Positions 21,670 through 29,027 of a DNA stretch of 32,891 nucleotides are shown piece after piece. Source of the stretch: Actinomycetota bacterium (GTDB lineage: Bacteria; Armatimonadota; SYMT01); assembly GCA_005805375.1 (NCBI GenBank), contig SYMT01000677.1, positions 1 through 32,891 on the forward strand, read 5' to 3'. The translations under genes were made by a program, and so were the position numbers. Below the pieces are notes generated by a model. It did no database searches. It had not been told where the DNA came from and saw only the letters and a program-made list of their open reading frames with translations. The first letter of the stretch is position 1, and each line of letters begins with the position of its first letter.

Positions 21670-23910
21670 CTAGATGTGTTCCTGCGGGTGGCCCGCCGAG
21701 TTGGGTTGCCGCGCGGGGCGGCTGCGGCGGCCGCGGGGACGCTGCGACCCCGGCCCGAGTTCCGCGTAGCCGTATCCGTATCCGTAATAGGACCGGCTGT
21801 AGTAGTAGTCCCCGGACTGGCTGCGCTCGACACGATTCAGGATTACGCCCAGCACTCTTGCACGGGCCCGCTGCAGCAACAAGTGCACCTGACGAACGGC
21901 GGAACGTCGCGTCTGCCCGGCGTGCAGCACCAGGACCACGCCGTCCGCCCGCGATGCAATCAGCAGCGGATCGGTGACGGGCAGGCAGGGCGGGCTGTCC
22001 AGGATGACGATGTCCGCAATCTCTTCCAGTTGCATCAGCACGTGGTCGAAACGGTTCGACCCGAGCAACTCGGCCGGGTTGTGCGGGATAGGCCCCGAGC
22101 AAATGACCTGCAGATTCTCGGTGCCGGTGGGTTGAAGCACGTCGCCGAGGGAGAGCTGCCCGGTGAGGACCTGGGAAAGCCCGTGCTCCTGCGAGAGCTG
22201 GAGAATACGATGGATGCTGGGCCGCCGCAGGTCCGCATCAATCAGCACGACGCGGCGGCCGTTCATGGCCATCGCCAGCGCCAGATTGACGGAGGTGACA
22301 GACTTCCCTTCTCCTTTCGTGGCACTTGTGACGAGAAGCCGCCGGAGTGGGCCGTCCACGCCGGCGAAGTCAATCGAAGCGCGCAGCACCCGGTAGGATT
22401 CGGCTACGGGGGAGTTCGCGGGGAAGTCTACGAAAAGCGGGCTGGCGCCCGGATCCAGCAGCGGCACGTGCCCCAGGCTCGGCAGCCGGGCAATGCGCTC
22501 CACATCGTCGGGCGAGTTCACGCGATCGTCCATGTGTTCCTGCAGCAGAACCAGGCCGCAGCCGAATAGGACCGCCAGGACGGCGAACATGAAAATGGAC
22601 TGTACCTGCCCGCGATTGAGAGCCCCCGTGGGCACCGTGGCACGCTCCAGAACCTGCGTCATCATGGGCGGGATCTGCGCGCGGATCTGGAGGTCACGAA
22701 AGTGCTTGCGCAACTGCCGGAAGTTGTCCAGGGCCGTATCCCGTTCCATCATCAGCCGGGAGAGCTGCGATTCAAGAGTGCTGTTCCGTGCCGGCCCGGC
22801 TACCCCGGCGACGAGCCGCGACTCTGCGGTTCGCAGCGCCGACTCGTAGCCTTCCAGATCGGTTTCCAGACTCGTAAGGCGGCTTTCCAGCGTGCTGCGC
22901 TCGGGATTGGGAACCTGGCGTGACGCCTTCCGGACGGACGGGATCGCTTTCCACTTCTGTTCCGCCTCCGACACGGCGGCCGCGGCGGCAATACACTCGG
23001 GACTGTCCTCCTGAAATTCCTTGCGGACCTCCTCGAATTTCTGCCGCGCGGCGTCGAGTTGGCGCCTTGCCTCGCTGCGGTCCGGGTCCGGCACTTCTTC
23101 GGTCTGGGTGAGCCACCGGGGAATCTTGGGGATCCGGACGCGGAGACTGTTGACCCGGGCGGCGGTCGCGGTCACAGTGCGCCGCAGTTCCTCAATCCCG
23201 GCGTGCGCTTCGCGGGCTTCCTGGGACTGCAGTTCCTGCTTCCGCGTGCGATCCTCCACCTGGTTCACGGCGCGGAACGTCTGCAGCCGGCTTTCGGCCG
23301 CGCGCAGTTCCTGTTCTGCGGTGGTCACCTGCTTTCGGAGGAATGTCAGGGTGGTCTGCAGGCCGCCTGTTTGCCGCTCCCGCGCTCGATCCTGGTGCAG
23401 GTCGAGCAACGCATTCACGGCGGTGGCGCATCCAGCCGGATGCTCCCCCTCGGCGGAGAGCACCATCGTGTTGCTGCCCATTTCGGATTCGATCCGAAAG
23501 GCCACCCCGGCCGAACGGGATCCGGCTCGCTTGAGGGCCTGCTCTTGAAACGGCCGGCTCCGGAGCACCTGCACCTGAGCATCCACATCTTCCGGCGACA
23601 CCGAGCCCAACAGCGGCCCCACCGGATTGCTCCCATCGTTGATGTCAATCCGCGCGCCCAGATAGTTCGCCGGAACCATTAGACGCGCGGCGGCGCGGTA
23701 GACGGGTCGGCGCATCAGGGTGCTGACGATCCCCACACCCAGGACCAGGACGAACATCTGTACGAAAATCCGGCGCCGGCGCCAGAGAATCTGGAGGTAG
23801 TCCTGAAGATGAAAATCGGGCCCCGCACTCGTGTTGAAGAGCGCCGCATTCGGGACACCGGGAGGTCCCAGGGCGGGCGTGGGCGCAAGGGGGTCAGGCA
23901 TGTGCGGCAT
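21670..23910 (-). CDS. Wzc-type polysaccharide biosynthesis tyrosine autokinase (copy 2)
   Basis: A 746-residue BY-kinase and probably the first gene of the leftward cluster. Helix 1 is at residues 48-66 and helix 2 about 433-453, with a coiled-coil Wzz region between. The kinase has Walker A SATKGEGKS (about 529-537), Walker A' VLIDADLRRP and Walker B VILDSPP. The C-terminus carries a strong tyrosine cluster, DYYYSRSYYGYGYGYA (about residues 701-716), with eight tyrosines as expected for the autophosphorylated tail of active Wzc proteins, followed by a basic Arg/Pro-rich end. It is only distantly similar to copy 1 in the periplasmic part but close in the kinase part. The start is uncertain: ATG 23910 or, three codons later, ATG 23901; neither has a good ribosome site. 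Confidence 0.93.
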   Translation of the reverse strand: MPHMPDPLAPTPALGPPGVPNAALFNTSAGPDFHLQDYLQILWRRRRIFVQMFVLVLGVGIVSTLMRRPVYRAAARLMVPANYLGARIDINDGSNPVGPLLGSVSPEDVDAQVQVLRSRPFQEQALKRAGSRSAGVAFRIESEMGSNTMVLSAEGEHPAGCATAVNALLDLHQDRARERQTGGLQTTLTFLRKQVTTAEQELRAAESRLQTFRAVNQVEDRTRKQELQSQEAREAHAGIEELRRTVTATAARVNSLRVRIPKIPRWLTQTEEVPDPDRSEARRQLDAARQKFEEVRKEFQEDSPECIAAAAAVSEAEQKWKAIPSVRKASRQVPNPERSTLESRLTSLETDLEGYESALRTAESRLVAGVAGPARNSTLESQLSRLMMERDTALDNFRQLRKHFRDLQIRAQIPPMMTQVLERATVPTGALNRGQVQSIFMFAVLAVLFGCGLVLLQEHMDDRVNSPDDVERIARLPSLGHVPLLDPGASPLFVDFPANSPVAESYRVLRASIDFAGVDGPLRRLLVTSATKGEGKSVTSVNLALAMAMNGRRVVLIDADLRRPSIHRILQLSQEHGLSQVLTGQLSLGDVLQPTGTENLQVICSGPIPHNPAELLGSNRFDHVLMQLEEIADIVILDSPPCLPVTDPLLIASRADGVVLVLHAGQTRRSAVRQVHLLLQRARARVLGVILNRVERSQSGDYYYSRSYYGYGYGYAELGPGSQRPRGRRSRPARQPNSAGHPQEHI

Positions 23911-24456
23911 GAGTATCCAGTGCGATCACCAGCGGGTCTCCGGAAGAGCATCGGGCAAGCGACCACCGCTGCGGACCGATCCTCCTTCGTGGATGCAGCG
24001 TGAGACTCTGCGACCCTAAAAGCAAGATTTCGTTGTTCGTGAGTTCCGCGGGTGACCCGCGGGGAACCTTGCGGGTGCGTCTGTTCCACCGTGACAGCCG
24101 CGCTCCGATCGGATGCAATTCAGAACGGTCTCCGGTCGGTGTTTGCTCCGGGAGTGCATAGCTGCGCGCCGGGGGGCGCGTGTCGTTTGACCTGCTGCAG
24201 CAAGACATCGTCCGTACGGGCAATGGACCTGAACTTTTCGGTGGCTTCAGTCTTCGGCTGTAGACACACTATTGGCAGATCCGGACCCGACAACAGGGCG
24301 AGTGTTGTGAGTTCAATAACACACTTGGTCCTCACCCATCCGGGCGGAGGGGCTGCAGCCCAGACCCCTGCCGGTCGCGTCCGTTCGAGGCGAGAAGGAA
24401 CCGCGGCGGTCCGCGCCGAATCACCGTACTACCCCTCCCGACGGAAACAAACTGCA
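23911..24456. other. Long divergent intergenic region with hairpins
   Basis: About 546 bases between Wzc copy 2 (leftward) and the PhoPQ-related gene (rightward). No credible gene was found; an open frame from 24052 simply runs into the downstream gene. The region should hold both promoters, including that of the whole Wzc/PqqD cluster. It contains a perfect hairpin at 24046-24062, a second GC hairpin CGCGCC-GGGG-GGCGCG at 24165-24180, and a weak GTGTT/AACAC stem near 24302-24322. No clear sigma-70 hexamers are visible. Confidence 0.6.
24043..24067. promoter_or_regulatory. Strong palindrome, candidate operator or leader hairpin
   Basis: CCGCGGG at 24046-24052 and CCCGCGG at 24056-24062 form a perfect 7-bp stem with a TGA loop. 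An alternative fold pairs GTTCC (24043-24047) with GGAAC (24063-24067) around the same core. It lies about 133 bases upstream of the Wzc start on the minus strand and about 390 bases upstream of the plus-strand gene, a position suited to an operator or a 5' leader structure of the cluster. There is no T-run. Confidence 0.4.
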
Positions 24457-25869
24457 ATGCGTGCCATCCTGCCATCGCTCGTTCCCCTCGCTCTGCTCGT
24501 CGCTGCATTGTCGCTCCTCGCAGCCCGCCCGGCTCAGGCCGATCTCGATGCGTTTCTCAAGAAGCCGGAGTCGGTCTACAAGTGGGAGAAACGCGGTGAG
24601 GAGGTCGTGGACGGCTGCACCGTGTACGATCTGCACATGGTGTCACAAACCTGGCAGGACATCGTGTGGGAGCACCGGGTGCAGATTTTTAAGCCGGAGA
24701 AGCTGGAGCATCCGAACTTCTGCTGCGTGTACAACACCGGCGGGAACGGCAGCCCCACGAACACGGCGATGGGAGTGCGCATGGCCAACGAGTCAGGTGC
24801 GCTCTTCGCGATCGTCTTCGGCATCCCGAAGCAGCCGCTCTACAATGGGCTGACCGAGGATGCCCTGGTGGTGCATACCTGGCTGAAGTTTCTGGAGACC
24901 GGCGACGAATCGTGGCCCCTACACTTCCCGATGGCGAAGGCGGTACTGAAATCCCTGGATGCGATTCAGGCGTTCGCGAAACAAGCGGGGTTGGCGCCGG
25001 TGCGGGAGTTTGCGGTAGCCGGCGCGTCCAAGCGGGGGTGGACCACGTGGCTCTGCGGAGCCAGCAAGGACAAGCGCATCAAGGCGATCATTCCGATGGT
25101 CATTGACGTGCTGAACGTGCGGAAACAGGGGGTGCACCAGAAGGCGTCGTACGGGGCATTCAGCGACCAGATCAGCGACTATACGCGCGTCAACATGATG
25201 GACCGGCTGGAAACCCCCCAGGGTCGCCGCCTGATGGAACTCGAAGATCCATACAGCTATCGGGACCGGCTCACGCTGCCGAAGCTCCTCATTCTCGGCA
25301 CCAACGACCCCTACTGGTCCCAGGACTCCCTCAACCTGTACTGGGATGAACTGAGGGGTCCGAAATGGGTGCTCTACGCTCCGAACAGTGGTCACGGCCT
25401 GGATGATCGGGAGCGCGTCTTTGCCACCTGGGCCGCCTTTGTGCGGATGATCGCGGGGAAGGGAAGCTGGCCGCGAATGCGCTGGGGTTATGCGGACAAG
25501 CCGAATGGAACTCAGCTCCAGTTGTCCAGCGACACGGCGCCACTCGAAGCCCGGTTCTTTCACGTCGCTGCCCCGAACCGGGACTTTCGGAAGTCACGGT
25601 GGACATTCGAGCCGATGCATCAGTTCGGCTCTCAGTTCCAGCAAGACTGGATGCGGCCGGCCGAGGGCTTCAACGCGATCTTCGGGGAAGCCGTGTATCA
25701 GGTAGGCGGCCGGGTGTTCACGCTGTCCACGCAGATCCGCATTCTGGGTCCGGCGCGGGCGCCGAAACAGGCCGGGGCGGGAAAACCGGAGCGAAAGCGG
25801 GAGAGAAATCGGAAGCGGTCTGCGGCGCCTGCCGCTGCTTCGGGGGCGCAAGCGCCTCCCTCACGCTGA
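24457..25869 (+). CDS. PhoPQ-activated pathogenicity-related family serine hydrolase, exported
   Basis: A 470-residue secreted alpha/beta hydrolase of the PhoPQ_related (PF10142) family. A Sec signal peptide (hydrophobic LVPLALLVAALSLLAAR, then AQA before DLDAF) gives a mature protein from about residue 28. The triad is visible: Ser191 in VAGASKRGW, Asp284 in LGTNDPYW and His313 in PNSGHGL. The N-terminal TVYDLHMVSQTWQDIVWEH and C-terminal parts fit the family. An unusual basic, low-complexity tail (PERKRERNRKRSAAPAAASG) follows about residue 435. The start at 24457 is chosen for the signal peptide; the frame upstream to 24052 is not supported. The family name comes from Salmonella regulation and says nothing about the substrate here. 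The next gene starts 15 bases downstream, so both exported proteins may be made together. Confidence 0.92.
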   Translation: MRAILPSLVPLALLVAALSLLAARPAQADLDAFLKKPESVYKWEKRGEEVVDGCTVYDLHMVSQTWQDIVWEHRVQIFKPEKLEHPNFCCVYNTGGNGSPTNTAMGVRMANESGALFAIVFGIPKQPLYNGLTEDALVVHTWLKFLETGDESWPLHFPMAKAVLKSLDAIQAFAKQAGLAPVREFAVAGASKRGWTTWLCGASKDKRIKAIIPMVIDVLNVRKQGVHQKASYGAFSDQISDYTRVNMMDRLETPQGRRLMELEDPYSYRDRLTLPKLLILGTNDPYWSQDSLNLYWDELRGPKWVLYAPNSGHGLDDRERVFATWAAFVRMIAGKGSWPRMRWGYADKPNGTQLQLSSDTAPLEARFFHVAAPNRDFRKSRWTFEPMHQFGSQFQQDWMRPAEGFNAIFGEAVYQVGGRVFTLSTQIRILGPARAPKQAGAGKPERKRERNRKRSAAPAAASGAQAPPSR

Positions 25870-25884
25870 CTGGAGCGCCTACCG

Positions 25885-26772
25885 ATGCGTGTGTGGCCCT
25901 TTGTCCTGTGCCTCGCCGCCGGCCTGGCGCCGGCAGCGATGTGTGCGGGCGCCCCGCTCGAAACCGGCGAACGGGACGCCACGCTGGCCTATGCGGGCCG
26001 CCTGCGCAACCCGGATGGCGGGTACCGCTCCGCAGCGGCGCCGGGTGCATCTTCGCTGGGCGCCACCGTCAGCGGGCTCCGCGCTATGCGGTATCTTGCC
26101 GCCGCTGCTCCGGGAACAGACGAGACACGGCGCTTCGTGGTGGGATGCTATCGGGAGAACGGCTCGTTTGCCGACGCGCCCGATCCGGCGAACGTCCCTG
26201 ACATCCGTTCGACCGCAATGGGGCTGATGGCGCTGGTCGAACTCAAGGCGGACCTGTCCCCGTACGCAACAGCGGTCCCCCGCTGGCTGCGTGCCAATGC
26301 CCGCTCCCTGGCGGATATGTACATCGCCGCCGCGGCCCTGGATGCAGCACACATCAAACCGGCGGACTCCGAGCCCTGGGAACACGCCTTTCGGGAGACT
26401 CAGCGTCCGGACGGCTCATTCGGAAGTTCCGCGATGGAGTCTGCCCGGGGGGCCATCACCCTGCTCCGTCTCGGCCGCAAGGTGCCTCGTGCTGCGGGGC
26501 TCCTGGAAAGCCTGCGCCGCGCGCAGGAGGGGGACGGGGGTTTTGGCGCTGCGACGGATGCTTCTGATCTGCCGACCACCTATCCCGTGCTGCGGGCCTT
26601 TTCCATGCTGCGGAGCAAACCGGACACCGCCGCAGTGCGACGCTTTGTGCGCGCCTGCCGGAACCCGGACGGAGGCTATGGGCCCCGTCCCTCCCAGCCT
26701 TCCACCCTTGCGACGACCTACTTCGCCGCCATCGTTTTCCACTGGTTGGAAGAGATGGAGAAGGCAAAGTAG
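25885..26772 (+). CDS. Exported prenyltransferase/squalene-cyclase-like alpha-toroid protein
   Basis: A 295-residue protein with an N-terminal signal peptide (WPFVLCLAAGLAPAAMCAG) followed by repeats of the terpenoid-cyclase/protein-prenyltransferase toroid type. Five repeat signatures with the G-G/S-F/Y core are visible: NPDGGYRS, ENGSFADA, RPDGSFGS, EGDGGFGA and NPDGGYGP, each followed by a helix pair. It is much shorter than squalene cyclases (about 600 residues) and lacks a DxDD-type catalytic motif, so it is probably a binding or scaffold protein, or related to geranylgeranyl-transferase beta-like folds, rather than a cyclase. It follows the PhoPQ-related gene by 15 bases, with TGGAG as ribosome site. 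Confidence 0.82.
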   Translation: MRVWPFVLCLAAGLAPAAMCAGAPLETGERDATLAYAGRLRNPDGGYRSAAAPGASSLGATVSGLRAMRYLAAAAPGTDETRRFVVGCYRENGSFADAPDPANVPDIRSTAMGLMALVELKADLSPYATAVPRWLRANARSLADMYIAAAALDAAHIKPADSEPWEHAFRETQRPDGSFGSSAMESARGAITLLRLGRKVPRAAGLLESLRRAQEGDGGFGAATDASDLPTTYPVLRAFSMLRSKPDTAAVRRFVRACRNPDGGYGPRPSQPSTLATTYFAAIVFHWLEEMEKAK

Positions 26773-26780
26773 TTCCCGTT

Positions 26781-26878
26781 CCGGAATTGCGCTCAGAGGG
26801 GATCGAATTTCGGCGGCATCGAGCCCCGAACTCAAGCTCCGCAGCCCGGCACTCTCCAGTCAACGAGCGCAATTCCGG
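26781..26878. repeat. 98-bp element with perfect 14-bp inverted terminal repeats
   Basis: CCGGAATTGCGCTC at 26781-26794 is repeated as its exact reverse complement at 26865-26878. The 70 bases between can fold further: GGGGATCGA and TCGAGCCCC pair with one mismatch around an 11-12 base loop. It fills most of the gap between the toroid-protein stop and the first HEAT-repeat gene. The layout suits a miniature inverted-repeat element or a structured terminator or leader; no target-site duplication is obvious. Confidence 0.75.
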
Positions 26879-26907
26879 CACCCTCAGCTTGAAACCTCCA
26901 CCCGACG

Positions 26908-27966
26908 ATGTCTCTCCTCAATCAACTGATCCAGGTTCTGCGCCGGAGCCGCGAACTCAACACCAACCCTCCGGATGAATGGACCCGGGCGTTGTTGGAC
27001 CGGGGTGGGCACGCGGCGAGCGGACGTGATCGCCGGAGGGCCCGGCGAAACCTGGAGGGCGCCGGGACGGCATCCGCTCCCGAGTGCCGTCGCCTGCTGG
27101 AAAGCGAGGAGATGCGCGACGCAGCGGAACGGCTGCTGGCCCGGCTTGGCCCCGGCGCTTCCACGGTCGTGAGCGACGCCCTCCCCACCCGCACTCCGGC
27201 AGGACGCGTGCGCGCCATTCGCTGCCTGGGCGTGCTGGGGAACCCGGATGTGGCGCCGCGACTGCTCCCCTACCTGAACGATGCCGATCCGATCGTGCGA
27301 GCACACACCGCCGTCGCGTTAGCACAACTGCGTGAACGGCGCGCCGTCACGTTTCTTCTCCGGGAATTGGAGTGCGCGGATGATCCAAAGCTCTTCCTCC
27401 GCCTGATGCTTTCCTTCCGGCTGCTGGACGATCCGTCTTCCGTCTGGCCCCTGCTCCCGGTGCTGCAGCGGTGGCTCCGCTGCAGCACTGCGTGCGCCGC
27501 AACACAAGATCTGGCACTGGCGTTGATGTGGCACTGGATCACGGAAACGCTGGAAAAATCGCATGATCCCCGGGCCATCCCGGCCCTGGTGGAGTTGCTG
27601 CACTCCCCCTCGGCCGCCGCGCGCCGCTTGAGCGCGCGGGCACTGGGCCGCCGGGCACTGCGTGGGGCGGACCCGGAGCTGCGGGCAGCGCTGGCCCGGC
27701 TGCACCGCCTGGTGCAGCACCCCGGCCCGGACGATCGGCCGGCCCGGCCCGTCTACCGGGAGGCGCACCGGTGTATCCTCAGGGCAACTGTGCGACTAAA
27801 TACCTTTCCATTGCCTGCCCGCAGTGCAACACCGGACTGTCGCACGCTTCCGCTGCCGGCTTTTCAGGGAGCCGGGCCGTCGGTGCTCCCACACCCGGCA
27901 GGGCTGCGGGACCGTCATCGCAAAGTGCGCCGCCTTCTCGGACTGGACTGTGATTCGTTTCAATAG
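26908..27966 (+). CDS. HEAT-repeat protein, paralogue 1
   Basis: A 352-residue cytoplasmic protein without signal peptide. HEAT/PBS-lyase-like helical repeats are visible from about residue 60 to 290, for example AGRVRAIRCLGVLGNPDVAP, IVRAHTAVALAQLRERRAVT and DPRAIPALVELLHSPSAAAR. Such repeats form a superhelical scaffold for protein binding. The C-terminal part has ELRAALARLHRLV, a YREAH helix, then F-PLP (300-303), ten residues, and LPLP (314-317), a feature shared with the next three genes. It differs in having about 35 further residues ending VRRLLGLDCDSFQ. It has no clear ribosome site at ATG 26908 and follows the 98-bp palindromic element directly, so it probably heads the HEAT operon. 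Confidence 0.85.
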   Translation: MSLLNQLIQVLRRSRELNTNPPDEWTRALLDRGGHAASGRDRRRARRNLEGAGTASAPECRRLLESEEMRDAAERLLARLGPGASTVVSDALPTRTPAGRVRAIRCLGVLGNPDVAPRLLPYLNDADPIVRAHTAVALAQLRERRAVTFLLRELECADDPKLFLRLMLSFRLLDDPSSVWPLLPVLQRWLRCSTACAATQDLALALMWHWITETLEKSHDPRAIPALVELLHSPSAAARRLSARALGRRALRGADPELRAALARLHRLVQHPGPDDRPARPVYREAHRCILRATVRLNTFPLPARSATPDCRTLPLPAFQGAGPSVLPHPAGLRDRHRKVRRLLGLDCDSFQ

Positions 27967-28007
27967 GGGCGCACCCTCCGGCGCCGGGCGTCGTTCAATT
28001 TCTCAGC

Positions 28008-29027
28008 ATGTGGTATTACGCCCCTGACCCGGTGGTACTCGGTGACGAGACCGGATTTGCCGCCCCACGCACCTGCGAAGAGTGTCTCGACCGCTTCCTG
28101 TACGGTTTGTGGTGGGAGAGCACCGGGGCGGTAGAAACGCTCCTGGGGTATGGCGCCGCCGCACTCCCCGCCCTCTGCCGGGGGCTCGTGTCGCCGTCTG
28201 CGGAGGTCCGATGGAGGGCGGCGCTGGCGCTCGGCCGGTTGGGGGATCCGCGTCCCACTCCGGGGCTTTGTCGCACCCTGCGCGATCCGGAGCCCGCGGT
28301 CCGCGCGGGTGCGGCGGAGGCGCTGGGCATGCTCGCGGACCCGAGAGGGCTGGCGCCGCTGGTTGCGGCGGCGGACGACAGCGGGGGCGTAGTCCGAGCG
28401 GCGGTGACGCAGGCACTGGGGCGCTATGACCGGGAGACGGTGCTGCCGCTGGTACTGCGACTGCTCTGGGATCCGGAGCCGGAGGTGCAGGCGAGAGCAG
28501 CCGCGGCGCTGGCACATCTGGAAGAGGTATCCGCGATCCCGGCGCTGTGCGAACTGCTGTCGTCGGCTTCGGTGGTGGCGGCGGTGGCGGCCGCGCGGGC
28601 GCTGGGCTGTCTGAAGGGTGGGCACGCTGTTGGCGAGCAGGGGCTCCGGGCGCTGATGGTGGCACTGCGGGCCGGACCGGAGTACCTGAGTTGTGCAGCA
28701 GCCGATGCCCTGGTAGCGATTGGAGGCCCGGCGGTGCCCGGACTCTGCCGCGTGCTCGACCACGTGGATGGCACGAGTCGCATCCGGGTGGCACAGGTAC
28801 TGCAAGAGATGGCGATCCGGAATCCGGCGATCGCCCTGCGGGCCGCACTCCCGGTGTTGGCACGGCGCTCTCGGCGGTGGCTCGGAGAGAGCGCTGCGGG
28901 TCGCATCCTGTATCGTGACACAATACACTGGATTGAGGTGGCGACAGCGTCACGCGCCGATCTCCCGCTTCCCACTCGCCCGCCCGACATCGAACGCACT
29001 CAGTTACCCGTCGTGGAAAGAGCATGA
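28008..29027 (+). CDS. HEAT-repeat protein, paralogue 2
   Basis: A 339-residue cytoplasmic HEAT-repeat scaffold. Repeats are regular and about 31 residues long through most of the protein: VRWRAALALGRLGDPRPTPG, VRAGAAEALGMLADPRGLAP, VRAAVTQALGRYDRETVLPL, VQARAAAALAHLEEVSAIPA. They are of the E-Z/phycocyanobilin-lyase subtype seen in many scaffold proteins unrelated to phycobilin. A unique N-terminal segment (WYYAPDPVVLGDETGF, then RTCEECLDRF) precedes them. The C-terminal signature is LPLP at 319-322, ten residues, LPVV at 333-336, after IHWIEVAT. The gene lies 41 bases after paralogue 1, and its stop overlaps the start of paralogue 3 (ATGA), which shows translational coupling. There is no catalytic motif; the partner is unknown. 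Confidence 0.88.
   Translation: MWYYAPDPVVLGDETGFAAPRTCEECLDRFLYGLWWESTGAVETLLGYGAAALPALCRGLVSPSAEVRWRAALALGRLGDPRPTPGLCRTLRDPEPAVRAGAAEALGMLADPRGLAPLVAAADDSGGVVRAAVTQALGRYDRETVLPLVLRLLWDPEPEVQARAAAALAHLEEVSAIPALCELLSSASVVAAVAAARALGCLKGGHAVGEQGLRALMVALRAGPEYLSCAAADALVAIGGPAVPGLCRVLDHVDGTSRIRVAQVLQEMAIRNPAIALRAALPVLARRSRRWLGESAAGRILYRDTIHWIEVATASRADLPLPTRPPDIERTQLPVVERA

Noticed and set aside
21611-22102. An N-terminal extension of PqqD copy 2 to 331 residues.
   Set aside because: The extension overlaps the Wzc copy 2 gene in another frame, has no domain, and alignment with copy 1 plus an AAGGA site fix the start at 21610.
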